A stretch of DNA of 39,800 nucleotides from an uncultured Clostridia bacterium (GCA_934621505.1 CAKTUU010000020.1:1-39800); one strand, 5' to 3'. Shown: positions 1 to 9,277, numbered from the stretch's first letter. Program-made: numbers and translations. The notes: generated by a model from the letters alone, not told the origin.

Positions 1-206
1 ATTTGCTTCGCAAATCTCCACCTTTCCCTTGACTGCTCTTTTCGAACTTGCTGTAACCTATGTTTGACGCGCCTACACACTTTTCACTTGACGAACACAC
101 ATATGCACTTTACAAACGTCTATAAATATGTCATGATGAATGAAGTGATGGTATGGCAGTGAAAAATCTTGCCTTGACTGCAAAGAAACGTTGAAGGAAA
201 ACGAAA
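1..206. other. Non-coding leader before the first gene
   Basis: No convincing gene is seen here. Bases 1-15 form a short inverted repeat (ATTTGC, three-base loop, GCAAAT) with no T-run after it. A weak promoter candidate for the next gene is TTTACA at 109-114 and CATGAT at 132-137 with a 17-base spacer; several other TTGAC-like hexamers occur, so the choice is uncertain. The stretch looks more AT-rich than the housekeeping part of the window, in keeping with an accessory patch. Confidence 0.4.
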
Positions 207-971
207 ATGAAGGACGCTGTTATTTTTCATCCGGCAAGAACAACCGGAGAGAGCGCAGGGGCTGCCGTAGGAATGGAGCAAAACGAGCTGGCAGCAGAGT
301 ACGCTGAATCTGCGCATCCATATAAGCAGCCAACGGAAGCACTGCGCATTGCCGACGAAACAAGAAAGCAGACCGGCTATGTGCTGGTTCCCAAGGTGAC
401 GAAGTTCAACACCTGGCTTCTCAGCCGATATGGGAAACGAATCGAAGCGGAGCTGGCGGAAGGGATCATGGCGGGCGAGTACGCAGCGACGATGGGACTG
501 AACGGCACCGCCACCGCGCATATCAGCTGCCGCTTTTCTCCCCGAATGAGCCTGTGGCGGGTAAATCGATATGAGTTTATTGCCGACGTGCCGGTAGAAA
601 TCAGCTGGGAATCATCCGCAGGTGAGGAAACAGCGGAAGGATACGTCTCCCTGAACTGCTGCCTGGACGAGAATTTCTGCTATTTTATTGACAGCGTCAG
701 TCTGGAGAAGCCTGACCTCCCGCTCATCCGGCTGGACGAGTATCTTGTCCCCATTATGTCCTACGAAGATCTTGAAGCCGCAGCGCGAACGATGTGGGAG
801 CAGTATCTGCCTGAAGTTTTCACAGACCATGAATGGCTGAATCCATACCGGCTGGCGGAACGTATGCCTGGATTTCTGAAGATGCGCGCATGGAACGCCC
901 GACAGGAGCAGAAAAAGAAAGAACCTCGCCAACGATACATTGACGAGGTGTGGTCGGGGCTGAAGCCATAG
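207..971 (+). CDS. Unrecognised 254-residue protein
   Basis: I do not recognise this protein. The start is supported by an AAGGA ribosome-binding site nine bases upstream. No signal peptide or membrane segment is visible; the middle is rich in alternating hydrophobic residues (probable beta structure, residues 95-165) and the tail, from about residue 225, is charged and lysine-rich. The stretch around residues 195-220 (a helix, LPEVFTD, then NPYRLAERM) reminds me of the region just before the HExxH domain in ImmA/IrrE-type proteins of clostridial mobile elements, but no HExxH motif follows, so it would be a truncated or different protein. It ends eight bases from the convergent toxin-antitoxin pair. 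Its place beside a phage remnant suggests mobile-element cargo, which is inference. Confidence 0.6.
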   Translation: MKDAVIFHPARTTGESAGAAVGMEQNELAAEYAESAHPYKQPTEALRIADETRKQTGYVLVPKVTKFNTWLLSRYGKRIEAELAEGIMAGEYAATMGLNGTATAHISCRFSPRMSLWRVNRYEFIADVPVEISWESSAGEETAEGYVSLNCCLDENFCYFIDSVSLEKPDLPLIRLDEYLVPIMSYEDLEAAARTMWEQYLPEVFTDHEWLNPYRLAERMPGFLKMRAWNARQEQKKKEPRQRYIDEVWSGLKP

Positions 972-979
972 CAAACCCT

Positions 980-1336
980 CTATTGATTCAGATAACTGCT
1001 GCAGAACGCCGCAAGACCGGGAATATCTTCGACAGCTGTTTCCCAGACAAGTTCAAAATCGACTACGCCATAGTGGTGAGCATAATTGTCACGCGTTTTT
1101 GCAATCAGACTCCATGGTATTTGTCTGTGCGCAGCCGTAAATTCCGGTGTGAGCTGTTTGGTCAATTCACCCAGCTGTAGAATGCACATGGCAACGGCAT
1201 TCTGATAAATATGCGACGCAAGGAAAGCTTCTTTGTTGTTGTGGATCGCGTCCAGCGTTTCCTGAATCTGATCGCAGTATTTGAGCATGTGTTCAATACA
1301 GTTTCGATTCCGCGCGTTTTGATCAGCCCTGGGCAT
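980..1336 (-). CDS. hepT: HepT-type HEPN toxin (type VII toxin-antitoxin)
   Basis: This 118-residue all-helical protein matches the HEPN/DUF86 family, ribonuclease toxins of HepT-MntA pairs. The signature RX4HXY is complete: R82, H87 and Y89. In the studied Shewanella system the R and H form the RNase site, and the Tyr is AMPylated by MntA to silence the toxin. The gene lies downstream of mntA on the same strand and overlaps it by 14 bases, so the two are translated together; GAGG about nine bases before the ATG supports the start. It is convergent with the 207-971 gene. The conserved motif suggests an active or recently active toxin. Family and motif are read from sequence; activity is inferred. 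Confidence 0.88.
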   Translation of the reverse strand: MPRADQNARNRNCIEHMLKYCDQIQETLDAIHNNKEAFLASHIYQNAVAMCILQLGELTKQLTPEFTAAHRQIPWSLIAKTRDNYAHHYGVVDFELVWETAVEDIPGLAAFCSSYLNQ

Positions 1337-1628
1337 AAATCAGCACCTCTTCCGGTCGGATGTCGTTCAAAAACTGTGGTGTGAGCATCTGCGTGGTCAG
1401 CAAATCAAGCTCCTTCTGAAAACCTTTTTCCAGAGCAAGCTGCATTCCAGAGAGCTGAAACAGCGAACGGAGCTGACCCTTATCAATGCGAAAATCGAGG
1501 TCGCTCTTCGGCGTGGCTTCGCCGCGGGCATAGGAACCGAACAGATACATCGCGGCAACGCCATATTGCCGGGCAATGGGCGCGGCTATGGATTTAATCT
1601 CATCCAACGTGTAGATTTTGTCGCTCAT
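1323..1628 (-). CDS. mntA: MntA-type minimal nucleotidyltransferase antitoxin
   Basis: This 101-residue minimal nucleotidyltransferase carries the GSX10DXD motif exactly (G31-S32, D43, D45), and a third acidic residue at D75 sits where the last metal ligand is expected. In characterised systems this enzyme transfers AMP from ATP to a tyrosine of the partner HepT toxin and so neutralises it. It is the first gene of the pair, with a strong AAAGGAG site before the ATG and a clear promoter at 1668-1696, and it overlaps hepT by 14 bases. The pair stands between an unknown gene and a decayed phage gene, so it may have arrived with, or stabilised, a mobile element. Antitoxin role is inferred from the partner motif. 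Confidence 0.88.
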   Translation of the reverse strand: MSDKIYTLDEIKSIAAPIARQYGVAAMYLFGSYARGEATPKSDLDFRIDKGQLRSLFQLSGMQLALEKGFQKELDLLTTQMLTPQFLNDIRPEEVLIYAQG

Positions 1629-1667
1629 GATGGCGGCTCCTTTCTCGGAAGATTCCCTTTCACCTTT

Positions 1668-1696
1668 ATTATACGCGAAATCGGTCGCTTAATCAA
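1668..1696 (-). promoter_or_regulatory. Sigma-A-type promoter for mntA-hepT
   Basis: On the minus strand TTGATT (1691-1696) and a perfect TATAAT (1668-1673) are separated by 17 bases. The element lies about 40 bases upstream of the mntA start, with the ribosome-binding site between. Confidence 0.75.
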
Positions 1697-1729
1697 GTAA
1701 ATTCAAAGCATACAGCCAGATGAGCCGGC

Positions 1730-3692
1730 ATGAGCGAGACGCTCCGCAATCTCGTGGTATCGCTGTCGCTGAACAGCGATAATTTTCCCCGAAATATCAA
1801 ATCCATCAACAAACAGATTCAGGAAGCGGAGTCGGCGTTCCGGCTGGCCTCCGCGGGTGTGGAGAATTTCGAGACAATCACGGCGGGTCTGTCTTCGAAG
1901 CTTTCTACCCTACAGCGCACCTTTCAGCTTCAGCAGGACGTGGTTGGCCAGTACGAGCGCGCGCTTCAGCAGGCAAGCGACAAGCTGCAGGAGTGTTATG
2001 CCCGGCAAAACGATTATGCGCAGCGGCTAGCGGACGCGAATGACAAACAGCAGCAGCTGAAAACGGAAGTGGCCAGCGCCGCGCAGGCGTATAAACACTA
2101 TAAGAATACACTGGGCGAAACGGATTCCTCGACCATCGCGGCCAAGGCGAATCTGGACGCCTATAAGGGCGAATACCGTGCTGCCGTTCAGAAAGTCAAA
2201 AAGCTGGAGGGTCAGAACGTCGCGCTGAAAAAGTCCACGCAGAACGCTGCGGACGCATTCTCTGCGCTGGACGTCTGCCGGAGAAGCGATTCATGCCAGT
2301 CAGCACAGCATCGCCTTCATCGGCAAGCAGATGAAAACAGCCGAGAGCAGCTATCGCCTGGCTGCGACGGGCGTAAAGGATTTCGATCAATCCGCCGCCG
2401 GTTTGACCGCGAAGCTGACGCTGCTTCAGGAGAAACTGGGACTGCAGCAAAAGGCGGTTGCCGAATATGAAAAGGCGCTGGCCGCCGCGAAAGAACAGTT
2501 GCAGGCTGCGCAGCAGGTCAACGATCCGGATAAAATCCGGGAAGCCACCGATGCAGTTCAGGATGCGGAGACCACGCTCAACAATGCCCGCGCCGCGGTA
2601 AAGCAGACGCAGGCGGACATTGCCAGCTGCAATAGAGAGCTGAAAACGGCGCAGTCCGAATGGACGAAAGCCGGAAAGAGTCCGGAGTCCTTCGGCAAAT
2701 CCTGCGATAATGTCAGTAAGAATCTGAACAAAGCGGGAAAGCTGCTCTCCACGACGCTAACCACGCCCATTGTGGCGCTGGGCACGGCGGCGGTTAAGTC
2801 CTCCATTGACTTTGAATCGTCCTTTACCTCCGTCCGAAAGACTGTGGACGCGACGGAGGCACAGTTCGACCAGCTGGCGGCTACGTCGAAGAAAATGTCT
2901 ACAGAGGTTGCAACGGGCACAGATGAGATCAATGAAGTCATGGCCAGCGGCGGACAGTTGGGCGTTGCTACCGAGCATCTTTCCGACTTCACCCGCGTCA
3001 TGATCGACCTGGGCAATTCCTGCGAGGACCTGAACGCCGGCAACGCAACAACCACCATCGCGCAGTTTGCCAACATTATGGGCACCAGTCAGAGCCAGTT
3101 CAGCAATATCGGCTCCACGCTGGTCGATCTGGGCAATAATTTCGCCACGACGGAAAAACCCATTATGGAGACGGCGCATCGCATGGCCGGCGCGGGCAAG
3201 CAGGTGGGACTGACAGAAGCGCAGGTGCTGGGCTTTGCTGCGGCGCTGTCCTCGGTGGGCATCGAAGCCCAGATGGGCGGTTCAGCTTTTTCAAAAACCT
3301 TGATCAAAATGGAGGTTGCCTCCGCAACAGGCGGCGAGGCGCTGGAGGATTTTGGCAAGGTCGCCGGAATGACCGGGCAACAGTTCAAAACATTGTGGGA
3401 CAGCAATCCCGCCGCAGCGTTCCAGTCGTTCATCGTGGGACTGTCCAAACTGGACAGCGAGGGTGAAAGCGCCATTGCAGTGCTGGACGAGATCGGCATT
3501 AAAGAAGTGCGCCTGCGCGATACCATGCTCCGCGCCGTCAATGCTACCGACCTATTTTCACGAGCGCAGAACATGGCGACCAGCGCATGGAAAAAGAACA
3601 CTGCGCTGTCCGAGGAAGCGACTAAGCGTTATGTATTATATCTCAACAGTTTGCATAAAATTCCGGGATATGGTATCATGATGCCATCATGA
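1730..3692 (+). pseudogene. Frameshifted, 3'-truncated phage tail tape-measure protein
   Basis: The sequence reads like the N-terminal half of a siphophage tail tape-measure protein of Firmicutes phages. It opens MSETLRNLVVSLSLNSDNF, has long coiled-coil stretches, and then the phage minor-tail/TP901 core region (from about 2715, with the motifs TTPIVALG and FESSFTSVRKTVD). The reading frame changes once near 2265-2275, equal to one extra base or two missing bases; the second frame can be read back to about 2271. The N-terminal unit is repeated: the segment coded near 1800-1990 (NKQIQEAESAFRLASAGVENF) resembles that near 2322-2500 (GKQMKTAESSYRLAATGVKDF). Phage-like sequence stops near 3632 and the frame then runs into the capA promoter, ending at 3692. 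There is no good ribosome-binding site and no other phage gene nearby, so it is a non-functional remnant. Confidence 0.88.
3651..3679 (+). promoter_or_regulatory. Promoter for the CapA-like gene
   Basis: TTGCAT at 3651-3656 and TATCAT at 3674-3679 are 17 bases apart, with TGG before the -10 hexamer (extended -10). The same TTGCAT-17-TATCAT arrangement precedes rqcH (35525-35553). The phage homology ends about 18 bases upstream of the -35. Confidence 0.65.
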
Positions 3693-3708
3693 AGGGGGAG
3701 GTGGCATC

Positions 3709-5049
3709 ATGGCGCGCAGACGGAAAACCCGCAGAGGGGTCAGTCTGGGTACGGTTGTTATGCTCACCCTGACAGGGCTTGTGCTGGTGGGCTTTTTCGC
3801 GCTGCTGCCCGTGTTCACCGGCCATTCCGACATTCGTGTGGACGCGGAAAACCTTGCGGTGGCCATCGACCAGTCTTTGTCGCAAATTTCTACCATTTCC
3901 CGCAACGTTACCGCAGCCCAGCCTCAGGCCACGCAAAAGTCTCCCTTTGTCAATACGCCTGTTCCTCAGGGGGCCGATTCTGCGCCCACTCCCGCCGCCA
4001 CTGCGGCTCCAACCTCGCTTTCCTTCAGCCTGTGCGCCACGGGAAGCGTCAAGCTGAACAGCAAAGTGCAAAAAGCCCTGACGGATGACGACGGCTATCA
4101 TTTTGAATTGCTGACCGACCAGATGCAGGGCGCTATGACCGCCGATTTAAGCATTGCAACCCTTGAAAATACCCTGATCGCCGACCAGAAGCTGACGGAT
4201 GTAAACCTGCCTGCGGATATGCTGCTGCCCTTGCGTTCCGCCGGTATCAACGCGCTGTGTCTGGGATTCCCCAACATTTTGGACGGAGGCGTCAGCGGGC
4301 TGGAGGCCACGCGGCAGGCTGTCCAAAGCGCGGGCATGACCCCCTACGGCGCGTATGCCTCACAGCAGCAGCGGGACGAAGCAACCCTGCTGAACATCAA
4401 CGGTATTTCCGTTGCCCTGCTCAGCTACCAGAACGATCTCAGCAGCGCGGGCCGGAAAAAAACAACGAATGAAGAACGCGCCTTTGCCATTGCGGGCCAG
4501 CAAGCGTCCACCATTGCCAGCGATATTGAGCGGATGCGGCAAAACGGGGCCAATGTGGTTGTTGTGTCTCTGTGCTGGGGCAAGGCCTGGGCCGCCTCCC
4601 CTACCGCCGCCCAAAAGGAACTGGCCCAGACCATTGCCGACGCGGGGGCGGACATCATTCTGGGCACCCACTCCGGCACGCTGCAAACCATTCAGGTACT
4701 CACCGCCAACCGGGGAGACGGCCAGTATCACCCTGTGCTGTGCGCCTATTCTCTGGGAAATTTGTTCACCTATGACCGGGAAAAGCGTTCCGGCCTTGCG
4801 GGCGCTTTGCTGAAGGCGCAGGTGGTGTATGATACCGCCACCGGCTGCGTTGCCTTTGACAACCTGACCTACACGGCCACCTACTCCTGGCGTGGCAAGG
4901 ACAACGGCGTTGTGCGCTTCCGCGTGCTGCTGAATAACGGCCAAACCTATCCGGATTTTGTGGACAAGGATCAGCAAAATGTAATGGAGCGCTGTTTAAA
5001 GCTGGTGCGCGACGCATTGAAGGATTCCCCTGTACAGGAACAGGAATAA
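3709..5049 (+). CDS. Membrane-anchored CapA-like protein with a degenerate metal site
   Basis: This 446-residue protein has a short basic N-terminus, one membrane segment (about residues 12-36), a Pro/Thr/Ala-rich linker (about 68-103) and a C-terminal fold of the CapA family (poly-gamma-glutamate/metallophosphatase-like). The fold is recognised from an AQKELAQTIADAGADIILG stretch (301-319) and YSLGN. Most expected metal ligands are changed. The GD of the first motif is G112-S113, NNH reads F187-P188-N189, HWGxE reads C289-W-G-K-A, and the GHHPH loop keeps only H321. E153 remains. It is probably an extracytoplasmic, non-catalytic or altered relative. The start is fixed by an AAGGGGGAGG site. 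It is monocistronic, with its own promoter and a terminator shared with gpmI. Confidence 0.82.
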   Translation: MARRRKTRRGVSLGTVVMLTLTGLVLVGFFALLPVFTGHSDIRVDAENLAVAIDQSLSQISTISRNVTAAQPQATQKSPFVNTPVPQGADSAPTPAATAAPTSLSFSLCATGSVKLNSKVQKALTDDDGYHFELLTDQMQGAMTADLSIATLENTLIADQKLTDVNLPADMLLPLRSAGINALCLGFPNILDGGVSGLEATRQAVQSAGMTPYGAYASQQQRDEATLLNINGISVALLSYQNDLSSAGRKKTTNEERAFAIAGQQASTIASDIERMRQNGANVVVVSLCWGKAWAASPTAAQKELAQTIADAGADIILGTHSGTLQTIQVLTANRGDGQYHPVLCAYSLGNLFTYDREKRSGLAGALLKAQVVYDTATGCVAFDNLTYTATYSWRGKDNGVVRFRVLLNNGQTYPDFVDKDQQNVMERCLKLVRDALKDSPVQEQE

Positions 5050-5066
5050 GCATTTCTTTTTTATAT

Positions 5067-5103
5067 AAAATCACCGAAGGCTTTGCGTGCCTTCGGTGAT
5101 TTT
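5067..5103. terminator. Bidirectional terminator between capA-like gene and gpmI
   Basis: AAAATCACCGAAGGC (5067-5081) pairs with GCCTTCGGTGATTTT (5089-5103) around a seven-base loop. The A-run before and T-run after the stem make it usable from both convergent genes. Confidence 0.93.
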
Positions 5104-5115
5104 TGTTGATTGATT

Positions 5116-6663
5116 TTACTCCACAATCAGGGATTTGCCGGTCATTTCCGCGGGAACCGCCAGACCCATGCTGGTCAGCATGGTAGGCGCAATATCCGCC
5201 AGGCGGCCGCCTTCACGCAGCTTCTTGCCGATCATCTCGGGGCCAACCGCAATGAAGGGCACCGGATTGGTGGTATGGGCGGTAAAGGGCTCCCCAGTTT
5301 CGGGATCCACCATCTGGTCCGCGTTGCCATGGTCGGCGGTTACAAAGGCGCGGCCGCCATTGGCCAGCACGGCGTTAACCACCTTGTCCACACAGTCGTC
5401 AACCGTCTTGACGGCCTCCATGGCCGCCTTCATCACGCCGGTATGGCCTACCATGTCGCAGTTGGCAAAGTTCAGGATCATCACGTCATATTTCCTGGCG
5501 TTAATCAGCTCAATGGCCTTTTCCGTAATCTCGTTGGCGGACATATCCGGCTTCATGTCGAAGGTGGCCACCTTGGAGGAAGGAATCAGCACACGGTCCT
5601 CTCCCTCATTGGCCTTTTCCACGCCGCCGTTGAAGAAGAAGGTAACATGGGCATACTTCTGGGTTTCGGCAATACGCAGCTGGGTTTTATGCTGCTTGGC
5701 CAGGTATTCGCCCAGGGTGTTTTCCAGCTTTTCCGGGGGGTTGACCACTTCCAGGCCGGTAAAGGTTTCGTCATACTGGGTCATGCTGACGAAGTTGACA
5801 TGGAAATAGCCCTTGCTACGCTTAAAGCCATCAAAAACCGGCTGGATAAAGGTGCGGGTCAGCTGGCGGGCACGGTCCGGACGGAAATTGTAGAAGATGA
5901 CGCTGTCGCCCTCGTTAATGGTCGCCACCGGCTTGCCATTTTCCAGAATTACGGTGGGCTTTACAAACTCATCGGTTTCGTCCTTGGCGTAGCTCTGCTC
6001 CACAGCCTCGGCGGCGCTGTTCGCGGTGGCCTGACCCTGTCCCAGAACCATCGCGTCATAGGCCTTCTGCACACGGTCCCACAGGTTGTCGCGGTCCATG
6101 GCCCAATAGCGGCCCATCACGGTAGCGATTTTGCCAACGCCAATTTCGTCCAGCTTTTGCTGCAATTCCTTTACATACTCAATGCCGCTGGTGGGAGGCA
6201 CATCGCGGCCATCCAGGAAGCAGTGCACATAAACGTCCTTCACGCCGCGCTGCTTGCACATTTCCAGCAAAGCATACAAATGGCTGTTGTGGCTATGCAC
6301 GCCGCCGTCGCTGAGCAGGCCCATCAGATGAACCGCCTTGCCCGTTTCCTTAGCGGTATCCATGGCATGCACCAGCGGCTTCTTCTGGAAGAACACGCCG
6401 TCCTGAATATCCTTGGTAATGCGGGTCAGTTCCTGATAAACAATGCGGCCAGCGCCCATGTTCAGGTGTCCCACTTCGCTGTTGCCCATCTGACCGTCCG
6501 GCAGACCTACGTCCATGCCGCTGGCCCCAATCTGGGTATGGGGATATTTGGCCATCAGGGCGTCCAGATGAGGCGTGCCCTGCTGATAAATCGCGTTGCC
6601 CTCATGGACGGGATTGATGCCAAAGCCGTCCATAATAATCAACGCCGTCATGGTTTTTTCCAT
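5116..6663 (-). CDS. gpmI: 2,3-bisphosphoglycerate-independent phosphoglycerate mutase
   Basis: The product interconverts 3- and 2-phosphoglycerate in glycolysis, using Mn ions and a phosphoserine. The 515-residue length is normal for the family. Motifs in order are MDGFG near the N-terminus (metal Asp), QMGNSEVGH with the catalytic Ser, the RDN/DR substrate loop, the FYNFRPDRARQ segment, and near the C-terminus DHGNAD with metal-binding Asp and His. The chosen ATG (6663) has AGGAG ten bases upstream; an earlier in-frame ATG at 6684 overlaps the tpiA stop and would place that AGGAG inside the gene. It is the last gene of pgk-tpiA-gpmI, starts 20 bases after tpiA, and ends at the bidirectional terminator. 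Confidence 0.97.
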   Translation of the reverse strand: MEKTMTALIIMDGFGINPVHEGNAIYQQGTPHLDALMAKYPHTQIGASGMDVGLPDGQMGNSEVGHLNMGAGRIVYQELTRITKDIQDGVFFQKKPLVHAMDTAKETGKAVHLMGLLSDGGVHSHNSHLYALLEMCKQRGVKDVYVHCFLDGRDVPPTSGIEYVKELQQKLDEIGVGKIATVMGRYWAMDRDNLWDRVQKAYDAMVLGQGQATANSAAEAVEQSYAKDETDEFVKPTVILENGKPVATINEGDSVIFYNFRPDRARQLTRTFIQPVFDGFKRSKGYFHVNFVSMTQYDETFTGLEVVNPPEKLENTLGEYLAKQHKTQLRIAETQKYAHVTFFFNGGVEKANEGEDRVLIPSSKVATFDMKPDMSANEITEKAIELINARKYDVMILNFANCDMVGHTGVMKAAMEAVKTVDDCVDKVVNAVLANGGRAFVTADHGNADQMVDPETGEPFTAHTTNPVPFIAVGPEMIGKKLREGGRLADIAPTMLTSMGLAVPAEMTGKSLIVE

Positions 6664-6683
6664 TATGGTTTCGCTCCTTGTCA

Positions 6684-7436
6684 TTACTTGTTGTAAAGCA
6701 CAACCTGGGTAAAATCAGGGGCCTTCAGGGACGCGCCGCCAATCAGGCCGCCGTCGATTTCCGGCTGGGCCATCAGACCCTTTACATTCTTGGGGTTCAT
6801 GCTGCCGCCGTACTGGACGCGCACCGCGTCGCTGACGGCCTTGCCATACTTGCGCTCAATGGCCTTACGAATCACGCCGATGGTTTCGTTGGCCTGGTCG
6901 TCGGTAGCGGTCAGACCGGTGCCGATGGCCCACACAGGCTCGTAAGCCACAACCACGTTCTTGACTTCTTCCTCCGTCAGGCCGTGCAGCGCCATCAGGG
7001 TCTGATATTCCACGATGATGTCGGTATAGCCGGCTTCCCGCTCGTCCTTCAGTTCGCCCACGCAAATGATGGGAATCAGGCCCGCGGCCACGGCGGCCTT
7101 TACCCGCAGATTCACGGTCTTGTCGGTTTCACCAAAATACTGGCGGCGTTCGCTGTGGCCGATTACCACATATTCCACGCCGCAGGCCTTGAGCATGTCC
7201 GCGCTCAATTCGCCGGTGTAAGCGCCGCTGGGGGCAAAGTGCACGTTCTGGGCGCCCAGATGAATGTTGCTGCCCTTGGCCGCTTCCTTTACGGCGGCAA
7301 AATCCGTAGCGGGCACGCAGCAAACCACATCGCAATCCGCATCCTTCACGGATTCGACCAGAGCGTTTACCAGCTCGCGGGCTTCGTCAGGGGTCTTGTT
7401 CATTTTCCAGTTACCGGCAATAATCGGTTTACGCAT
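6684..7436 (-). CDS. tpiA: Triose-phosphate isomerase
   Basis: It interconverts dihydroxyacetone phosphate and glyceraldehyde 3-phosphate. At 250 residues it is full length, and the catalytic residues are all present: K11 in GNWKMN, H94 in GHSERR and E166 in AYEPVWAIGTG. The phosphate-gripping GG motifs are seen near the C-terminus. AAGGAAGG lies upstream of the ATG. It is separated from pgk by 96 bases that hold a perfect palindrome (7485-7511) and is tightly followed by gpmI. Confidence 0.98.
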   Translation of the reverse strand: MRKPIIAGNWKMNKTPDEARELVNALVESVKDADCDVVCCVPATDFAAVKEAAKGSNIHLGAQNVHFAPSGAYTGELSADMLKACGVEYVVIGHSERRQYFGETDKTVNLRVKAAVAAGLIPIICVGELKDEREAGYTDIIVEYQTLMALHGLTEEEVKNVVVAYEPVWAIGTGLTATDDQANETIGVIRKAIERKYGKAVSDAVRVQYGGSMNPKNVKGLMAQPEIDGGLIGGASLKAPDFTQVVLYNK

Positions 7437-7484
7437 CGTATTTTTCCTTCCTTCTTCGTAAGATAGCGGGTAAACAGCACAAGA

Positions 7485-7511
7485 GATTCGGGGACAAATT
7501 GTCCCCGAATC
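7485..7511. repeat. Perfect 13-bp inverted repeat between pgk and tpiA
   Basis: GATTCGGGGACAA and TTGTCCCCGAATC flank a single base. As RNA it would form a strong hairpin between the pgk stop and the tpiA start. No T-run follows on the minus strand, so it is not a standard terminator; mRNA processing or stability control is possible. Confidence 0.75.
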
Positions 7512-7532
7512 ACCTTGCTTATGGTCTGTTTT

Positions 7533-8720
<1,188 letters not shown>

Positions 8721-8792
8721 AATGCACACTCTCCTTAAAAAGTTAGGGATTGTAATCTATTGCAAAGCCCGTTATATGGGCAAGCAAACCAT

Positions 8793-8900
8793 TTAACAGC
8801 GGTCCAGCACGGCCTTGGCAGCCCTGCGGCCTGCCTCATGAAGCACCTGTTCATCCAAACTCACATCACCACAATAAATTGCGGAAATATGTGCATTCAT
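8793..8900 (-). other. Possible 35-residue ORF or remnant
   Basis: A minus-strand frame codes for 35 residues beginning MNAHISAIYCGDVSLDEQ and ending in an amphipathic, Arg/Ala-rich helix. It begins 15 bases after the end of the broken XRE gene and has no clear ribosome-binding site. The inverted repeat ATGTGA-A5-TCACAT (8899-8915) covers its start. I do not recognise the sequence; it may be a gene remnant or chance. Confidence 0.25.
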
Positions 8901-8915
8901 GTGAAAAAATCACAT

Positions 8916-9102
8916 TCACTTTGAGCCGGGCGCGCGCCCGGCCCATTTTTCTTTCATCAGGCTCTCCATGGAGCAGCCCAAAGCGTTGGCGAGCTTGAGA
9001 AGTGCCTAAGCCTTAGGCTCGTTCATGCCGCACTTCCAGCGAGAAATCCCCTTACAAGAACGGCCTATTTTCTTGCCCAATTGTTCAATAGTCGTCCTGC
9101 AT
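8916..9102 (-). pseudogene. Broken XRE-family helix-turn-helix regulator
   Basis: On the minus strand the frame reads TIEQLGKKIG, then GISRWKCGMNEPKA, an in-frame TAG (9006-9008), and continues ALLKLANALGCSMESL to a TGA at 8916. Together these are a clear XRE-type HTH domain interrupted by an amber codon. A good ribosome-binding site (AAAGGAG, 9109-9115) stands six bases before an ATG at 9102. That ATG is in another frame and meets TGA after five codons, so a one-base frameshift lies between the start and TIEQ. Two lesions make this a pseudogene. The stretch 8740-9277 otherwise holds no gene that I can support. Confidence 0.8.
8925..8942. repeat. Perfect 18-bp GC palindrome
   Basis: GCCGGGCGC is followed directly by its reverse complement. 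It lies in the last codons of the broken XRE gene. On the plus strand a T-run (8946-8950) follows, but no plus-strand gene precedes it. Confidence 0.5.
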
Positions 9103-9277
9103 TTACCGCTCCTTTGGGACGCATTTTGTCCCGGTTGACCAAAATCATCCCAATAGCATTTTACACCAAATGCCCCGCGCAAGCAAGCCTTTTTGTTAGA
9201 GAATTGACAAAATCCCCCCGGTTTTCCAGACTGCAAACCACCGGCCCGGCATAGTCTGTATCAGGAGGGAAAAACAA

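Noticed and set aside
5110..6696. A 528-residue plus-strand frame opposite gpmI
   Set aside because: Mirror of the gpmI coding pattern; His/Gly-rich low-information translation and no start signal.
8925..8942. GC palindrome as a functional plus-strand terminator
   Set aside because: A T-run follows, but no plus-strand gene leads into it, and the palindrome is coding sequence of the broken regulator.
9006..9008. Read-through of the TAG in the XRE gene (pyrrolysine or suppressor)
   Set aside because: A second lesion (frameshift at the start) makes decay simpler, and no downstream insertion element is evident.
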